From Aureococcus anophagefferens (Eukaryota > Sar > Pelagophyceae > Pelagomonadales > Pelagomonadaceae), in NCBI RefSeq assembly GCF_000186865.1, contig NW_008705564.1:1510675-1574674 (forward strand): DNA of 64,000 nt. Direction: 5' to 3'. The translations under genes were made by a program, and so were the position numbers. Position 1 is the stretch's first letter. Each line of letters starts with the position of its first letter. The notes below the pieces were generated by a model. It searched no databases. It saw only the letters and a program-made list of their open reading frames with translations, and had not been told where the DNA came from. Positions 47,529 to 56,663 of this stretch are shown here, piece after piece.

Positions 47529-49871
47529 CTAGCCGCTACCCGCCTCCAAGAACGGGCACACGTCCGTCTCGCCCCCGACGCTGTCCCAGGGCACGAGGCG
47601 GTAGGCGGCCTGGCGGTCCTGGTCCGCCTTGGGCGTCGGGATCGCGACGGTCGTCACCGTCGACCGCCCGTCGACGTTGACCTCGAACGCGAACGCCGTG
47701 CCCCGACTGTCGTACTTGTTCGTGTCGTCGAGGGACGTGAACGCGACGAGGTAGTCGCCGTTGGCGAGGGCCGCCGCGGAGCCGCCGACGAGGTTGTAGA
47801 GGTCGTCGGTCTTGAAGTTGACGTCGAGCGCGGACGGCCACTCGAACTGCCAGCGGACCCTGGCGACGCGCGCGGCCGCGTCGAGCTCGTAGGCGATGGC
47901 CCGCGAGTAGCAGCCGGACGTGTTCGCCGTCGCGCAGCCCGGGCGGTCGTCGCCGTCGTCGATGACGAGCAGGTCGCCGTTGGGCAGCTGCAGCGCCGAG
48001 TGCGGGTCGTAGAACTTTTCGTCGTCGTCCTCGAAGGCGTACCAGATCCCGCCGTCGCCGACGCCGGCGTCCGACGCGTTGAGCGTCGACGACAGGGTCC
48101 ACTGGGCGCCCGAGCCGTCGTGCGCGAGGGACCAGATCGTGTTGAGCGTCCGCGACGCGACGAGGACGTTCTCCTCGACGCCGACGGACACGGCACGTCN
48201 CTTCACGTGGGTGGTTCCACGTTCCATAAAAAGCATTAACGCTTCGCGAGCGCTCCGAGAGATGATCGCTCGTCCAAAAAGCAGCCGAAACGAGTGGGAA
48301 ACCGCCATGAGAGAAGTTCGCGCCCTTTTCCCGCCCCGGACGACGCGTGGTGGTACTCGACGCCCTCCATGGTCGCGTTGCCGCTGCACCACATGTCGAC
48401 GTCGTCCCAGTTCTTCGTGACGAAGGGCGTCGCCGACCCGGCCACGGGCTTGGCGAGGTCGAAGAGGTCGTAGACGACGTCGAGGCCTGGGCAGCAAAAG
48501 GGTGCGAAATTCCCAACTTCAAAGGCTCCTATCTCGGTCGTTTTCCGCTCGTTTTGGCTGATTTTTGGACGAGCGATCATCTCTCGGAGCGTTCTCGAAG
48601 CGTGGGTGCTGTTTCCGAAACGCGCGCGCGCGGAAAACTCACGTTGAAGCGACGTTGAATCACCCTTTTGCTGCCCTGGTCGAGGCCGGCCTCGGTCCAC
48701 CGCGCGATCTGCGACCCGAGGAACGCGTCGGCCTTGACGGTCGCGTAACCGCCGTCGTCGTCCGTGCCCCAGAGCAGGTCGACGCCGGGGATGCGGCGCG
48801 CGGCGTAGCGCGTCGTCCAGACGCCCGCCGCGGCGCCGGCGCCGCCCTTTTTCGCCGTCGCGCGGTCGACGCGGCACTCGTGGCTGACCATGTTGTAGTT
48901 CAGGGGCGAGCCCGCGCAGGCGCTGATGAACTGCTTCCGGATGTCGCCGAGGGGCGAGATCTCCTGGAGCTGCGAGTTGCCGTTGTACGTCCGCCCGTCG
49001 TCGCGGTACGTCTTCGCGCCGTCGAGCTTGGTCCCGTCGTCGCGGGCCACCAACACGACCCCGTTGTCGGGCAGGAAGTCCCAGGCCTCGAGGCTCCACG
49101 CGTGGTAGTACCACACGACGTACCCTTCCGCGTCGATGGCCAGCAAGCCGTCGAACTCCTTCGTGCGATTGTGCGTCGAGTTGTACTTGGACCTACGACG
49201 CCGCGTTCCCGGCCCGAATCTCTCGAAGCAACGGACGCCGAGCGCGACTCGTAGGGGTCGTCGAAGCCCAAATGGTCCTCCTGGACGGCCATGGTCAGCA
49301 CGTTCCAGGACGGGCTGCCGGCGACCGTCGCGTAGGCGCGGGACGTCGCGTTGCCGTCGAGGCCGCGCGGTCCCTCGTCGAAGGCCGCCCAGCCCGTGCC
49401 CTGCGTCTCGAAGGCGCCGCGCCACTCGATGGTCGTCGCGCCGTCGACGGACACGACCAATGCGACGTCGTAGAAGGTCGACGGCCGCAGGCGCAGCAGC
49501 GCGAAGGACGTCGCGGAGCAGTCCGACGAGAGCCAGAGCGGCGGCAGCGACGACTCCGCCGGGGCGTAGCGCGCGGCGACGGTGCAGCCCTCCGCCGACG
49601 CGACGTCGAAGGTGAGATTGGCGTACAAATTCATCTTCGCCGAGGCGGGCGGCGCGTGGAGCGCCGGCGTCGACAGGAGCAGCCCCCGCGCGTCGCCGAA
49701 GCTGCCGCAGGAGCCGCCCAGCGCCTGGAGCCGCAGCGACGCTTGCGACGGCGCGACAGTCACCGCGACGTAGGCGGCCACGGCGATGGCGGCCGCCACG
49801 GCGAGGACCCTGCCCCGCGCCGGCCCCATCATCATCCAATAGCCCGCGGCCGTATCTTCTTCACCATGCAT
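47529..49871 (-). CDS. arylsulfotransferase-like membrane/secreted protein
   Basis: Exons 49871-49246, 49192-48687, 48486 to about 48353, and about 48194-47529. An N-terminal hydrophobic anchor (VLAVAAAIAVAAYVAVTV) is followed by a lumenal fibronectin-like region, then ASST-like motifs: GYVVWYYH, NGVVLVARDDGTKL, SHECRVDRA, VLVASRTLNTIW, DPHSALQLPNGDLLVIDDG and SRAIAYELDAAARV. It is a paralog of 7014-8709 and has the fuller length. Introns are one 53-bp GC-AG intron and two family-A introner elements, the second degenerate and containing an N. Predicted to act outside the cytoplasm on phenolic sulfate esters; the catalytic His was not pinned down. Confidence 0.75.
48195..48352 (-). mobile_element. 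introner element A5 (degenerate, limits approximate)
   Basis: The core GATGATCGCTCGTCC, then AAAAAGCAGCCGAAACGAGT, and the end CCCTTTTCCCGCCC are family A. The other end (CACGTGGGTGGTTCCACG) has diverged and an undetermined base lies at 48200. No clean target duplication or AG could be placed. Surrounding coding frames imply it is still intronic. Confidence 0.7.
48487..48686 (-). mobile_element. introner element A6 (intron, 200 bp, reverse orientation)
   Basis: Target duplication GCCTCGAC (minus strand) at 48686-48679 and 48486-48479. Donor GC from the first copy; acceptor CTGCCCAG. Unlike the other family-A copies, its core runs antisense to the gene, so the opposite terminal repeat supplies the AG. 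Phase 1. Confidence 0.93.
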
Positions 49872-49936
49872 CGTAATCGTGCGGGGCGAATCAAAGGTGG
49901 TGGCGGGAGAGAGGCTGGGCGCCGCGGTTTAGCCCC

Positions 49937-52153
49937 ATGGGGAACGACGTCGCCAAGCAGGCGGTGTCGCCGCTCGTCGGCGCCGTCGCCGCCGTCCAGG
50001 GCAAGAACAAGCTGCGGTCCGTCTTCGGCTCCAAGCCCGCGGCGGGCTCCATCGTCTTCGTCGGGAGCCAGACCTTCCAGAACTGGGACTCCCTGAAGAA
50101 GGACATGCACGGCCTGCCCGTCGTCAACTGCGGCTTCGTCGGCGCCATGTCGAAGCACCTCGTCACGTACGCGCACCACGTCGTCGCGCTGCGGCCGCGG
50201 CTCATCGTCTGGTGCTGCGGCGCGGCGGACCTCGAGTGGGGCCGCGCGCCGGAGCAGCCCTTCGAGACCTTCAAGCGCGCGCTGCGCGAGTTCCGCGGCG
50301 TGCACCCGGAGCTGCCCGTGGTCTACGTGTCGCCGATCGTGACGCCGCACCACAAGGACCTGGGGCAAGCGCTCTGCCAGAAGTTCGCGCGCTTGCACCG
50401 CCTCGTGGCCGACTACGCGACGGGCGACGCGCTCCTCTACGTCGTCGACGTCAACGACAAGGCCTTCTCCACGGACGCCTTCAACTACGAGGTCGACCGC
50501 ACGCGCCTCACGGCCGGGGGCAACCGCCTCCTCGCCGCGGACGGCGCGGGAAAAGGGTGCGAGATTCCCAACTTCCAAGGCTCCTATCTCGGCCGGTTTC
50601 CACTCGTTTCGGCTGATTTTTGGACGAGCGATCATCTCTCGGAGCGCTCTCGAAGCGCATATGTTTATCCCGGAACGCGCGTGCGCGGAACACACACTTT
50701 AGAGCGACGTTGAATCATCCTTTTCCTGCCCAGGCCGCGGAGCTGTACCCGACGGTCGCGCGCGCCTACGCGACGTCGACGACGAACCTCCCCCACAGCC
50801 CCGACGCCAAGGCCAACGAGATCGTCATGGAGTGCCTCGACGACCACGTCGCCAAGCACGTGCCCGACGACGACGTGCACCACCACGTCGCGGAGCCGTC
50901 GCCGACCGCGCGGGAAGAGCGCGCGACGCGCCCGACTTCAAAGGCTCCTCTCTCGGCCGTGTTCCACTCGTTTCGGCTGATTTTTGGACGAGCGATCGGC
51001 TCTCGGAGCGCTTTCGAAGCGTCGATGCTCGCTTTGAAACGCACGCGCGCGGAACACTCACGTTGAACCACAATTTCCCCGCCCAGGTCGCCGAGCCGCG
51101 CGAACTCGCTGACGCGCGGCGGCTCGAACCGCGGGTCGACGGCCTTCACCTGCATGTCGCCCACGAGCGCCAAGGCCATGATCGACGTCGCCAAGGAGGC
51201 GTCGGAGTCGCGCGACGGCGCCGTCGACGCCGGCGCGGCCGCCGCGGCCGCGGCGAAGGCGGACGCGCCGCCGTCGCCCGAGGAGGAGCCCAAGGCGGAG
51301 CCGCCGGCGCCGCCGCCCGTGCCCATCGAGGGCCTCGAGTACGAGGAGCCCCCCGTCGAGGCGCCGGGCCTGACCATCGCCCCGCCGGCCGCGGACGAGA
51401 GCGAGGACCCGCGGGGGCCCGCGAAGGCCGCGGCGCCCGAGGAGCCGCCCCCGGAGACGCCGCCGTACCCGCTGGCCGCCGGCGACGACGACGACCCCTG
51501 GGAGGAGAAGTTCGACGAGCACTCCGGCCTGCCCTACTTCGTGCACCGCGTCACGGGCGAGTCCGCGTGGGACAAGCCGGGCGCGGAGCTGTGCCGAATT
51601 CAACAACTATTTGGGTTATTCCAGCCAAACTTCAAACCTCTCTAGCTCGGTCACATCGAAGTCGTTTCGGCTGATTTTTGGACGGATCGTTTTCTCTCGG
51701 CGGGTTCTTTTTAGACAGCGACAAAAACTATGTCAAAACCGTGCGAATACGGAAGTCGGGTTGAATATTTTTGTTTCCCGCCCAGGCACGGAGGACGCGT
51801 ACGCGGAGGCGCCCGACGGCGCGCCCCTCGACGACCTCGACGACCTCGGGTCCGAGGAGAGCGTCTACGAGACGACGACGGAGAACAACCCCGGCGCCTG
51901 GGGGACCGTCGTCGACTCGAAGCCCGACGAGGAGGGCGAGGACGGCATGGCGTCCATGCTCGGCGCGATGATGGCGCGCGACGACGACGCGGAGACGGTC
52001 GGGTCCGAGGAGAGCGTCTACGAGCACACGACGGAGAGCAACCCGGGCATGTGGGGGACCGTCGTCGACTCGAAGCCCGACGAGGAGGGCGACGACGGGA
52101 TGGCGTCCATGCTCGCGGGCATGATGGCCACCGGCGACGAGGGCAAGCCCTAG
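49937..52153 (+). CDS. SGNH-hydrolase-like (probably inactive) protein with WW domain
   Basis: Exons 49937-50533, 50734-50897, 51087-51580 and 51786-52153 (540 aa) are separated by three introner elements. MGNDVA may be myristoylated. Residues 38-215 align with GDSL/SGNH folds (block I FVGSQTFQNW, block II NCGFVGA, block III GAADLEWG, final DRTRLTAGGNRLLAA). The usual nucleophile Ser is Gln45, the block III Asn is Ala97 and the expected His is Arg, so catalysis is unlikely. A WW domain (about 405-440, WEEKFDEHSGLPYFVH, GESAWDKP) binds Pro-rich ligands. The C-terminus repeats a 51-residue unit twice (SEESVYE, WGTVVDSKPDEEG, MASML). Probably a scaffold. Confidence 0.75.
50534..50733 (+). mobile_element. 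introner element A7 (intron, 200 bp)
   Basis: Target duplication GCCGCGGA at 50534-50541 and 50734-50741. Donor GC, acceptor CTGCCCAG. Phase 0; the spliced reading is LLAAELYP. Confidence 0.93.
50898..51086 (+). mobile_element. introner element A8 (intron, 189 bp)
   Basis: Target duplication GTCGCCGA at 50898-50905 and 51087-51094. Donor GT, acceptor CCGCCCAG. Phase 2. The 5' portion has lost part of the AAATTCCCAACTTC block seen in other copies. Confidence 0.9.
51581..51785 (+). mobile_element. introner element B6 (intron, 205 bp)
   Basis: Target copies GCGCGGAG (51581) and GCACGGAG (51786) differ by one base. Donor GC, acceptor CCGCCCAG. The interior is family B (CTCTCTAGCTCGGTCACATC, GAAGTCGGGTTGAATATT), but the 3' terminus resembles the family-A end, so it looks like a hybrid. 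Phase 1, directly after the WW domain. Confidence 0.85.
51848..52130 (+). repeat. two copies of a 153-bp coding repeat
   Basis: 51848 and 52001 begin the same unit (GGGTCCGAGGAGAGCGTCTA), encoding SEESVYExTTExNPGxWGTV. The high nucleotide identity indicates a recent in-frame duplication. Confidence 0.85.
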
Positions 52154-52349
52154 GGAGGCCCCGGCGGGCGGCGGCGGCGCGGTTTCTTTGCGCCTCGTAA
52201 CGTGTGTCATCGTGGTCTTTTAAGGAGGCGTAGGTCGGAAAGCCTCGATGAACTTCAAGTTGAAGCCTGGTTGAATGGTGAACCCGGCCGCGAGCTTTGT
52301 GCGCATTGCAATGCTTGTCCGCCTCTAACACCGACCGCTGCACCCACCG

Positions 52350-53915
52350 ATGCGCCTGTCCGCCGTCCTCGAGGAGGGCTTCGAGCTGCTGCGATGGAGC
52401 GTGCTCGCGGCGAGCACCATCGGTCCCGGCACGGTGATCGTCTGCAGCAAGGCCGGCGCCGACTACGCGCTCACGCTGCTCTGGGCGCTGGTGTTGGCGT
52501 CCTTCGTCGCCTACGCGCTCCAGGAGGGCGCCGCGCGGCTGAGCCTGCTGGGCCGCACGACGCTCGGCCGGGCCATGCGCACCATGTGGGGCGGCGGCGC
52601 GGACGCGACGCCCGGTGGCTGCTACGCCGTCGCGGCCGGCGTGCTCCTCGGCAACACGGCCTACCAGGCGAACAACTTCGTCGGCGCCGCCGAGGCGCTG
52701 TACGCGCTGGGCGCGCCGCGGTCGGACCCGGGCGTGCGGTTCTTGATGCACCTGGCCTGCGGCCTCGCGGTGCTCGGCACGCTCTTTTTCGCGGACGTCG
52801 ACCGCGTCTCCGCGGGCCTCGGCGTCGTGTCCGTGCTCATGATCGTTACGTTTGCCTTCGCTTTGAGCCAGCTGGGCCTCGACGGCGGCGAGCTCGTGCT
52901 GGGGCTGCTGCCGTCGAAGCCGCCCCGGGGGTCGGGCATCGTCGCGGTTTCCATGGTCGCGACGACGGCGATCCCCTTCAACGCTTTTTTAGCGTCCTGC
53001 GCGGCCAAGCCCCCGGACGCCGGCGGGTCCCTGGGCGCCGCGGTGTCGGGCATGCGGCGCGGCGTCACGCTGGCGACGGCGATCGCGCTGGTTTTATCGG
53101 TGCTCATCGTCGCGACGGGCGCGGGCGTCGCGCGCCACGTCGACGACGACGGCGCCTTCTCCGTCGAGAGCCTCGTGGACGCGCTGCGCGCCGCCGAGGG
53201 CGGCTTCGCCGTGGCCTGCTTCGGGCTCGGCCTGTACGCGGCGGCGTTCTCGAGCGCGCTGACCGTCGCGCTCGGCGCGGCGCTCTGCTGCGCGTCGTTG
53301 CTCGCGCACGACGACGACGACCGGCGGTGGCGCCAGCCCGACGGGCCCTACACGCGCGGGGTCATCGTCTTCGTCGTTTTGGTCGCCGTCGTCGTCGGGT
53401 CGTCGGGCGCGTCGACGGTGGGCGTCGTGCTCATGGCGCAGGTCATCAACGGCGTGCTGCTACCAGTCGTCGCGCTGTGTTTGGTGCTCTGCTACAACGA
53501 CCCGGCCGTGCTCCGCGCGCCGCCGCCGGCCTTCCGCAACGCGTCCCAGGTCGCGTGCTTCTCCGCGACGGCGTTCCTCGCGACGAACGGCCTCCTGTCG
53601 AAGATTTTGAGCGACGACGCGAGCCTGGACGCGGCGTTCGTGATGGCGTTCCTCGCGACGGCCGCGGTCTGCGTCGTGCTGCGGCGCATGCGGGCCGCGC
53701 CGCGGGCCAGCGAGGTCGAGATGCGGCCGTCGGCGCCGTCGCGGGCGCCGGAGTCGCCGTCGACGGCGAACCCGCTCCGCGTGCGCACGGACTCCGACTC
53801 CGACGACGACCCGCAGCGGCGGCCCTCCGCGGAGACGCTCGAGCCCATGACGCCCCACGAGGCGTCCCGGATCTCCTCGGTCTTCCTCGAGGACGACGAG
53901 GACGACGTCGCCTAA
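52350..53915 (+). CDS. NRAMP-like transporter with altered metal-site motifs
   Basis: 521 aa, single exon, about 11 membrane helices. Helix 1 reads STIGPGTVIVCSKAGADYAL, matching the NRAMP helix 1 break, but GPGT replaces DPGN. Helix 6 reads MVATTAIPFNAFLAS where canonical members have an MPHN-type motif. ALQEGAARL and MAQVINGVLLPVVAL (helix 10) are family-like. The Asp, Asn, Met and His that bind Mn2+ or Fe2+ are therefore missing. It could carry another cation or no longer transport metal. The C-terminal tail (about 100 residues) is acidic and cytosolic. ATG 52350 directly precedes helix 1. Confidence 0.7.
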   Translation: MRLSAVLEEGFELLRWSVLAASTIGPGTVIVCSKAGADYALTLLWALVLASFVAYALQEGAARLSLLGRTTLGRAMRTMWGGGADATPGGCYAVAAGVLLGNTAYQANNFVGAAEALYALGAPRSDPGVRFLMHLACGLAVLGTLFFADVDRVSAGLGVVSVLMIVTFAFALSQLGLDGGELVLGLLPSKPPRGSGIVAVSMVATTAIPFNAFLASCAAKPPDAGGSLGAAVSGMRRGVTLATAIALVLSVLIVATGAGVARHVDDDGAFSVESLVDALRAAEGGFAVACFGLGLYAAAFSSALTVALGAALCCASLLAHDDDDRRWRQPDGPYTRGVIVFVVLVAVVVGSSGASTVGVVLMAQVINGVLLPVVALCLVLCYNDPAVLRAPPPAFRNASQVACFSATAFLATNGLLSKILSDDASLDAAFVMAFLATAAVCVVLRRMRAAPRASEVEMRPSAPSRAPESPSTANPLRVRTDSDSDDDPQRRPSAETLEPMTPHEASRISSVFLEDDEDDVA

Positions 53916-53971
53916 AGAGCCTAGAGCTCGCATGTCGACTCGGGATCTCTCCTCGGACGGTATGGCTTACC

Positions 53972-55921
53972 CTAGCCCGCGTTTCGCGACGCGGCCCGGG
54001 CCTCGTCGTCGACGGCCCTGGCCACGAAGTCCTCGACGTCGAGCGCGAGGGCCGCGTAGTCGCTCGTCGCGTCGAGCTTGCGCTCGATCCAGGCCGCGTC
54101 GTACCGCGCCATCTTGCGCGCCAGTGCTGGTACGGCGCGGGCCCGGTCGAGCGCCGCCGCGACGCGGCGCCGCGCGGAGGACCGCGGCGACTCGGGCGGC
54201 GGCGCCGCGGACCGGTCCTCGAGGGCCGGCTTCTTCCGCGGCGGCGGCGCGCCGCGCTCCGCGGCCATCTGCCGCTCGATCTCCTCGCGCAGGTCCCGGG
54301 GCAGCTCCGCGAGGGTGGTCGGGTCGACGTCCGCCGCGCGCGGCCGCGCCTCGTCGGGCGCCTCGGAGGGCCGCTTCCGCGGGCTCGCCTCGCGCCGCGG
54401 GCTCGCCTCGCGCCGCGGGCTCGCCTCGCGCCGCGGGCTCGCCTCGGAGGGCCGCGGGCTGGCCTCGGAGGGCCGCGTCTTCTTGAAGAGCGCCGTCACG
54501 GGCGTCGCCGCCGGCGCGGCGACAAAGTGCGTCGCCGTCAGCGTGAGCTTCGCGACGCGGCGGTCCTCGTCTTTGGACCACGACTGCAGCGCGGACGCGG
54601 CGGCGTCGACGATGGCGTGGACGCGCCGGTAGAGGCCCGGCGGCACGTCGTCGTCCGTGCCCCGCTCGCAGCCGGCCTTGACGCGCGCCGCGAGGTCCGC
54701 CTCGGCGGCCGCGGACGGCGCGGGCGCGAGCGCCGGGAACGCGACGGCGCGCGACGAGACGCCGCCGGCGACGTAGTTGCTCCCCGGCAGCGGCTCCGGG
54801 TCCGTGCCGCAGCCCTGGACGGACAGCGACAGCCTCGTCGGCCGCCGGCGGCCGTGGAGCGCGGCGTCGTGGCGGAGCCGCTCCTCGAGGTCGAGCGCGA
54901 GCGCGAAGAGGATCCAGAAGCGGCGCGTGTCGTTCGTCTTCAGGGGCGCGTCCGTCTTCGGGTGCGTCGCGAAGACCCAGGACCCGCCCTTCAATCGAGG
55001 AAACGAGAAGCCGTCGCCGTCCGTGCGGCAGAGGTCGCTCATGCGCGCGTGCGTCGTCCAGGACGTCACCGACGCCGACGCGGGCGGCTTCGCCGCGACG
55101 GCCGCGGCGTCGACGCCGCGGCACTTGGCGCGCGTCTTCTCGTCCTTCGCGACTTTGAAGTGGTCCGCGCAGGTGCCCTCGGCGGCGACGACGCCGGGGA
55201 GCCGCGCCGCGGGCGTCGCCGCGAGGAAGGCGGCGACGGCGGCGCCGCCGTCGAGGACCGTGACGGCGTCCGCGGTGCCCTTGGCCGCCGCCGACGCCAG
55301 TTTCGCGAGCAGCTTGTTCGGGCCGCAGCCGACCTACCGAGCGACGAATCGCGCGAAAAGGAACCACCGTCCGGACGCCGCGGCCGACGGACACGGTGAG
55401 CTTCGTCGCGCGCTCGACGGCCGCCTTGACGGCGACGCAGAGCGCGCGCGCGGCGGCCGCGCCGGTCGGCTCGACCTCCGCGTAGCCCTCGTCGATGGAC
55501 GCGCGCTCGACGACGGGCGACCGGCCGCGGAGCGCGTCCTCGAAGGCGGCGAAGAACTCGCGGCTCGCGGCGTTGTAGCGCGAGTAGTTGACGCGCGGGC
55601 CGGGCCAGTCGCGGCAAAACGCGTGCACGAGCGCGCCGCCGCGCGGCTCGACGAGCGGCCGCGCCTCGCCGGGCCGCATGTGCTTCCTCACGCCGCAGGC
55701 TTTGGCCGGGCGGTTCGCGCAGATCACGTCCTGGTATCTGCGAGCGGCGGCGGGCGCGTCGCGCGCGGCGGGAGGACGCGCGGCGGACGCGGGCGCTACT
55801 GCCAGAGCACCAGGGGCTTGGCGTCGTCGAGGCTCGGGTCCAGGCGCCGGTGCACGGCCAGGAAGAAGCTGTCGATGTCGACGTGGATGACGCAGCGGCG
55901 GGACAGGGCGTGCGGGTCCAT
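53972..55921 (-). CDS. Y-family translesion DNA polymerase with UBM (eta/iota-like)
   Basis: Exons 55921-55800, 55737-55389 and 55333-53972 (610 aa), with introns of 62 and 55 bp. Motif I HVDIDSFF (metal ligands D15, D17), the fingers region ANRPAKACGVRKHM, YSRYNAAS, motif III SPVVERASIDEGYAEV (D123, E124) and the SVGCGPNKLLAKLASAAAKG thumb junction identify a Y-family polymerase closest to eta/iota. After the little-finger region comes a Ser-Pro-Arg repeat (REASPR x4), then DPTTLAELPRDLREEI (about 500-520), which matches the ubiquitin-binding motif that recruits these enzymes to ubiquitinated PCNA. No PIP box was recognised. Function: error-prone bypass of DNA lesions. Confidence 0.88.
54379..54470. 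repeat. 18-bp tandem repeat in the polymerase linker
   Basis: About four copies of GGGCTCGCCTCGCGCCGC plus two variants encode the REASPR/PSEASPR linker. In-frame, so copy number may vary between alleles. Confidence 0.85.
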
Positions 55922-56120
55922 TCGTGCGATGTTGCGGCGTTCAGCGGCGCATGCGGCTCAGCGCGCAGCGGTCAAGAGGTGTTGTCGCGTCCAGCGGCGC
56001 AGGCCCAGCGCGCAGCGGGCAAAAAGGCTCCGCAAAAAGACCCATCCGGCGCGGCATCGCAGCCGATGTTTGCCTGCTCGTCCGAGAGTCGGCGCAGTCG
56101 GAGCAGTCGAGGTTGTCGAG

Positions 56121-56636
56121 ATGGGGCGCCGTCGACTTGCGTCATCGCTGTGGTTCGCCGCCCTCGTGAGCGCGTCGCTCACGGCCGCGTTCCAGGCGCC
56201 GCGGCCGCCGCGCGCGGCCACGTTCCGGCGAGTGGCGAAGCTCAGCGACGAGGTCGAGGACGCCGTGGAGAAGGGCGGCGTCGAGGGTGGCCTCTTCTCC
56301 ATCTTCAAGTCCGACGGCGACGGCGAGTCCAAGGGCGCCGACGCCAAGGCCCTCCTCGCGAAGTACGGCGCCGCCTACCTCGCCACGTCCATCTCCCTCG
56401 CGCTCGTGTCCTTCTCGATCTGCTACCTGCTCATCGACAGCGGCGTCGACGCGGCCGCGCTGCTGGCCCGGGTCGGCATCGACGCGACGGCGGCGACGGA
56501 GAAGGGCACGACCATCGCCATCGCCTACGCGGTCCACAAGGCCGCGAGCCCCATCCGCTTCCCGCCGACCGTCGCGCTGACGCCCGTCGTCGCGAAGCTG
56601 CTCAAGGGCGACGCCGCGGACGACGACGACGAGTAG
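56121..56636 (+). CDS. plastid-targeted DUF1279 (FAM210-like) membrane protein
   Basis: 171 aa. Leader MGRRRLASSLWFAALVSASL with TAAFQAP fits a signal peptide plus an A|F transit site for a secondary plastid. The mature part AKALLAKYGAAYLATSIS, FSICYLLIDSGVDA and AVHKAASPIRFPPTVALTP is the DUF1279 signature, with two membrane helices. FAM210 proteins in animals are mitochondrial; the plastid leader suggests an organellar membrane role here. Upstream (55923-56100) is a GC-rich spacer with a duplicated CAGCGGCGC...CAGCGCGCAGCGG unit. Confidence 0.8.
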   Translation: MGRRRLASSLWFAALVSASLTAAFQAPRPPRAATFRRVAKLSDEVEDAVEKGGVEGGLFSIFKSDGDGESKGADAKALLAKYGAAYLATSISLALVSFSICYLLIDSGVDAAALLARVGIDATAATEKGTTIAIAYAVHKAASPIRFPPTVALTPVVAKLLKGDAADDDDE

Positions 56637-56663
56637 GGCCCCTCCGGCGACATTGTGTGATAA

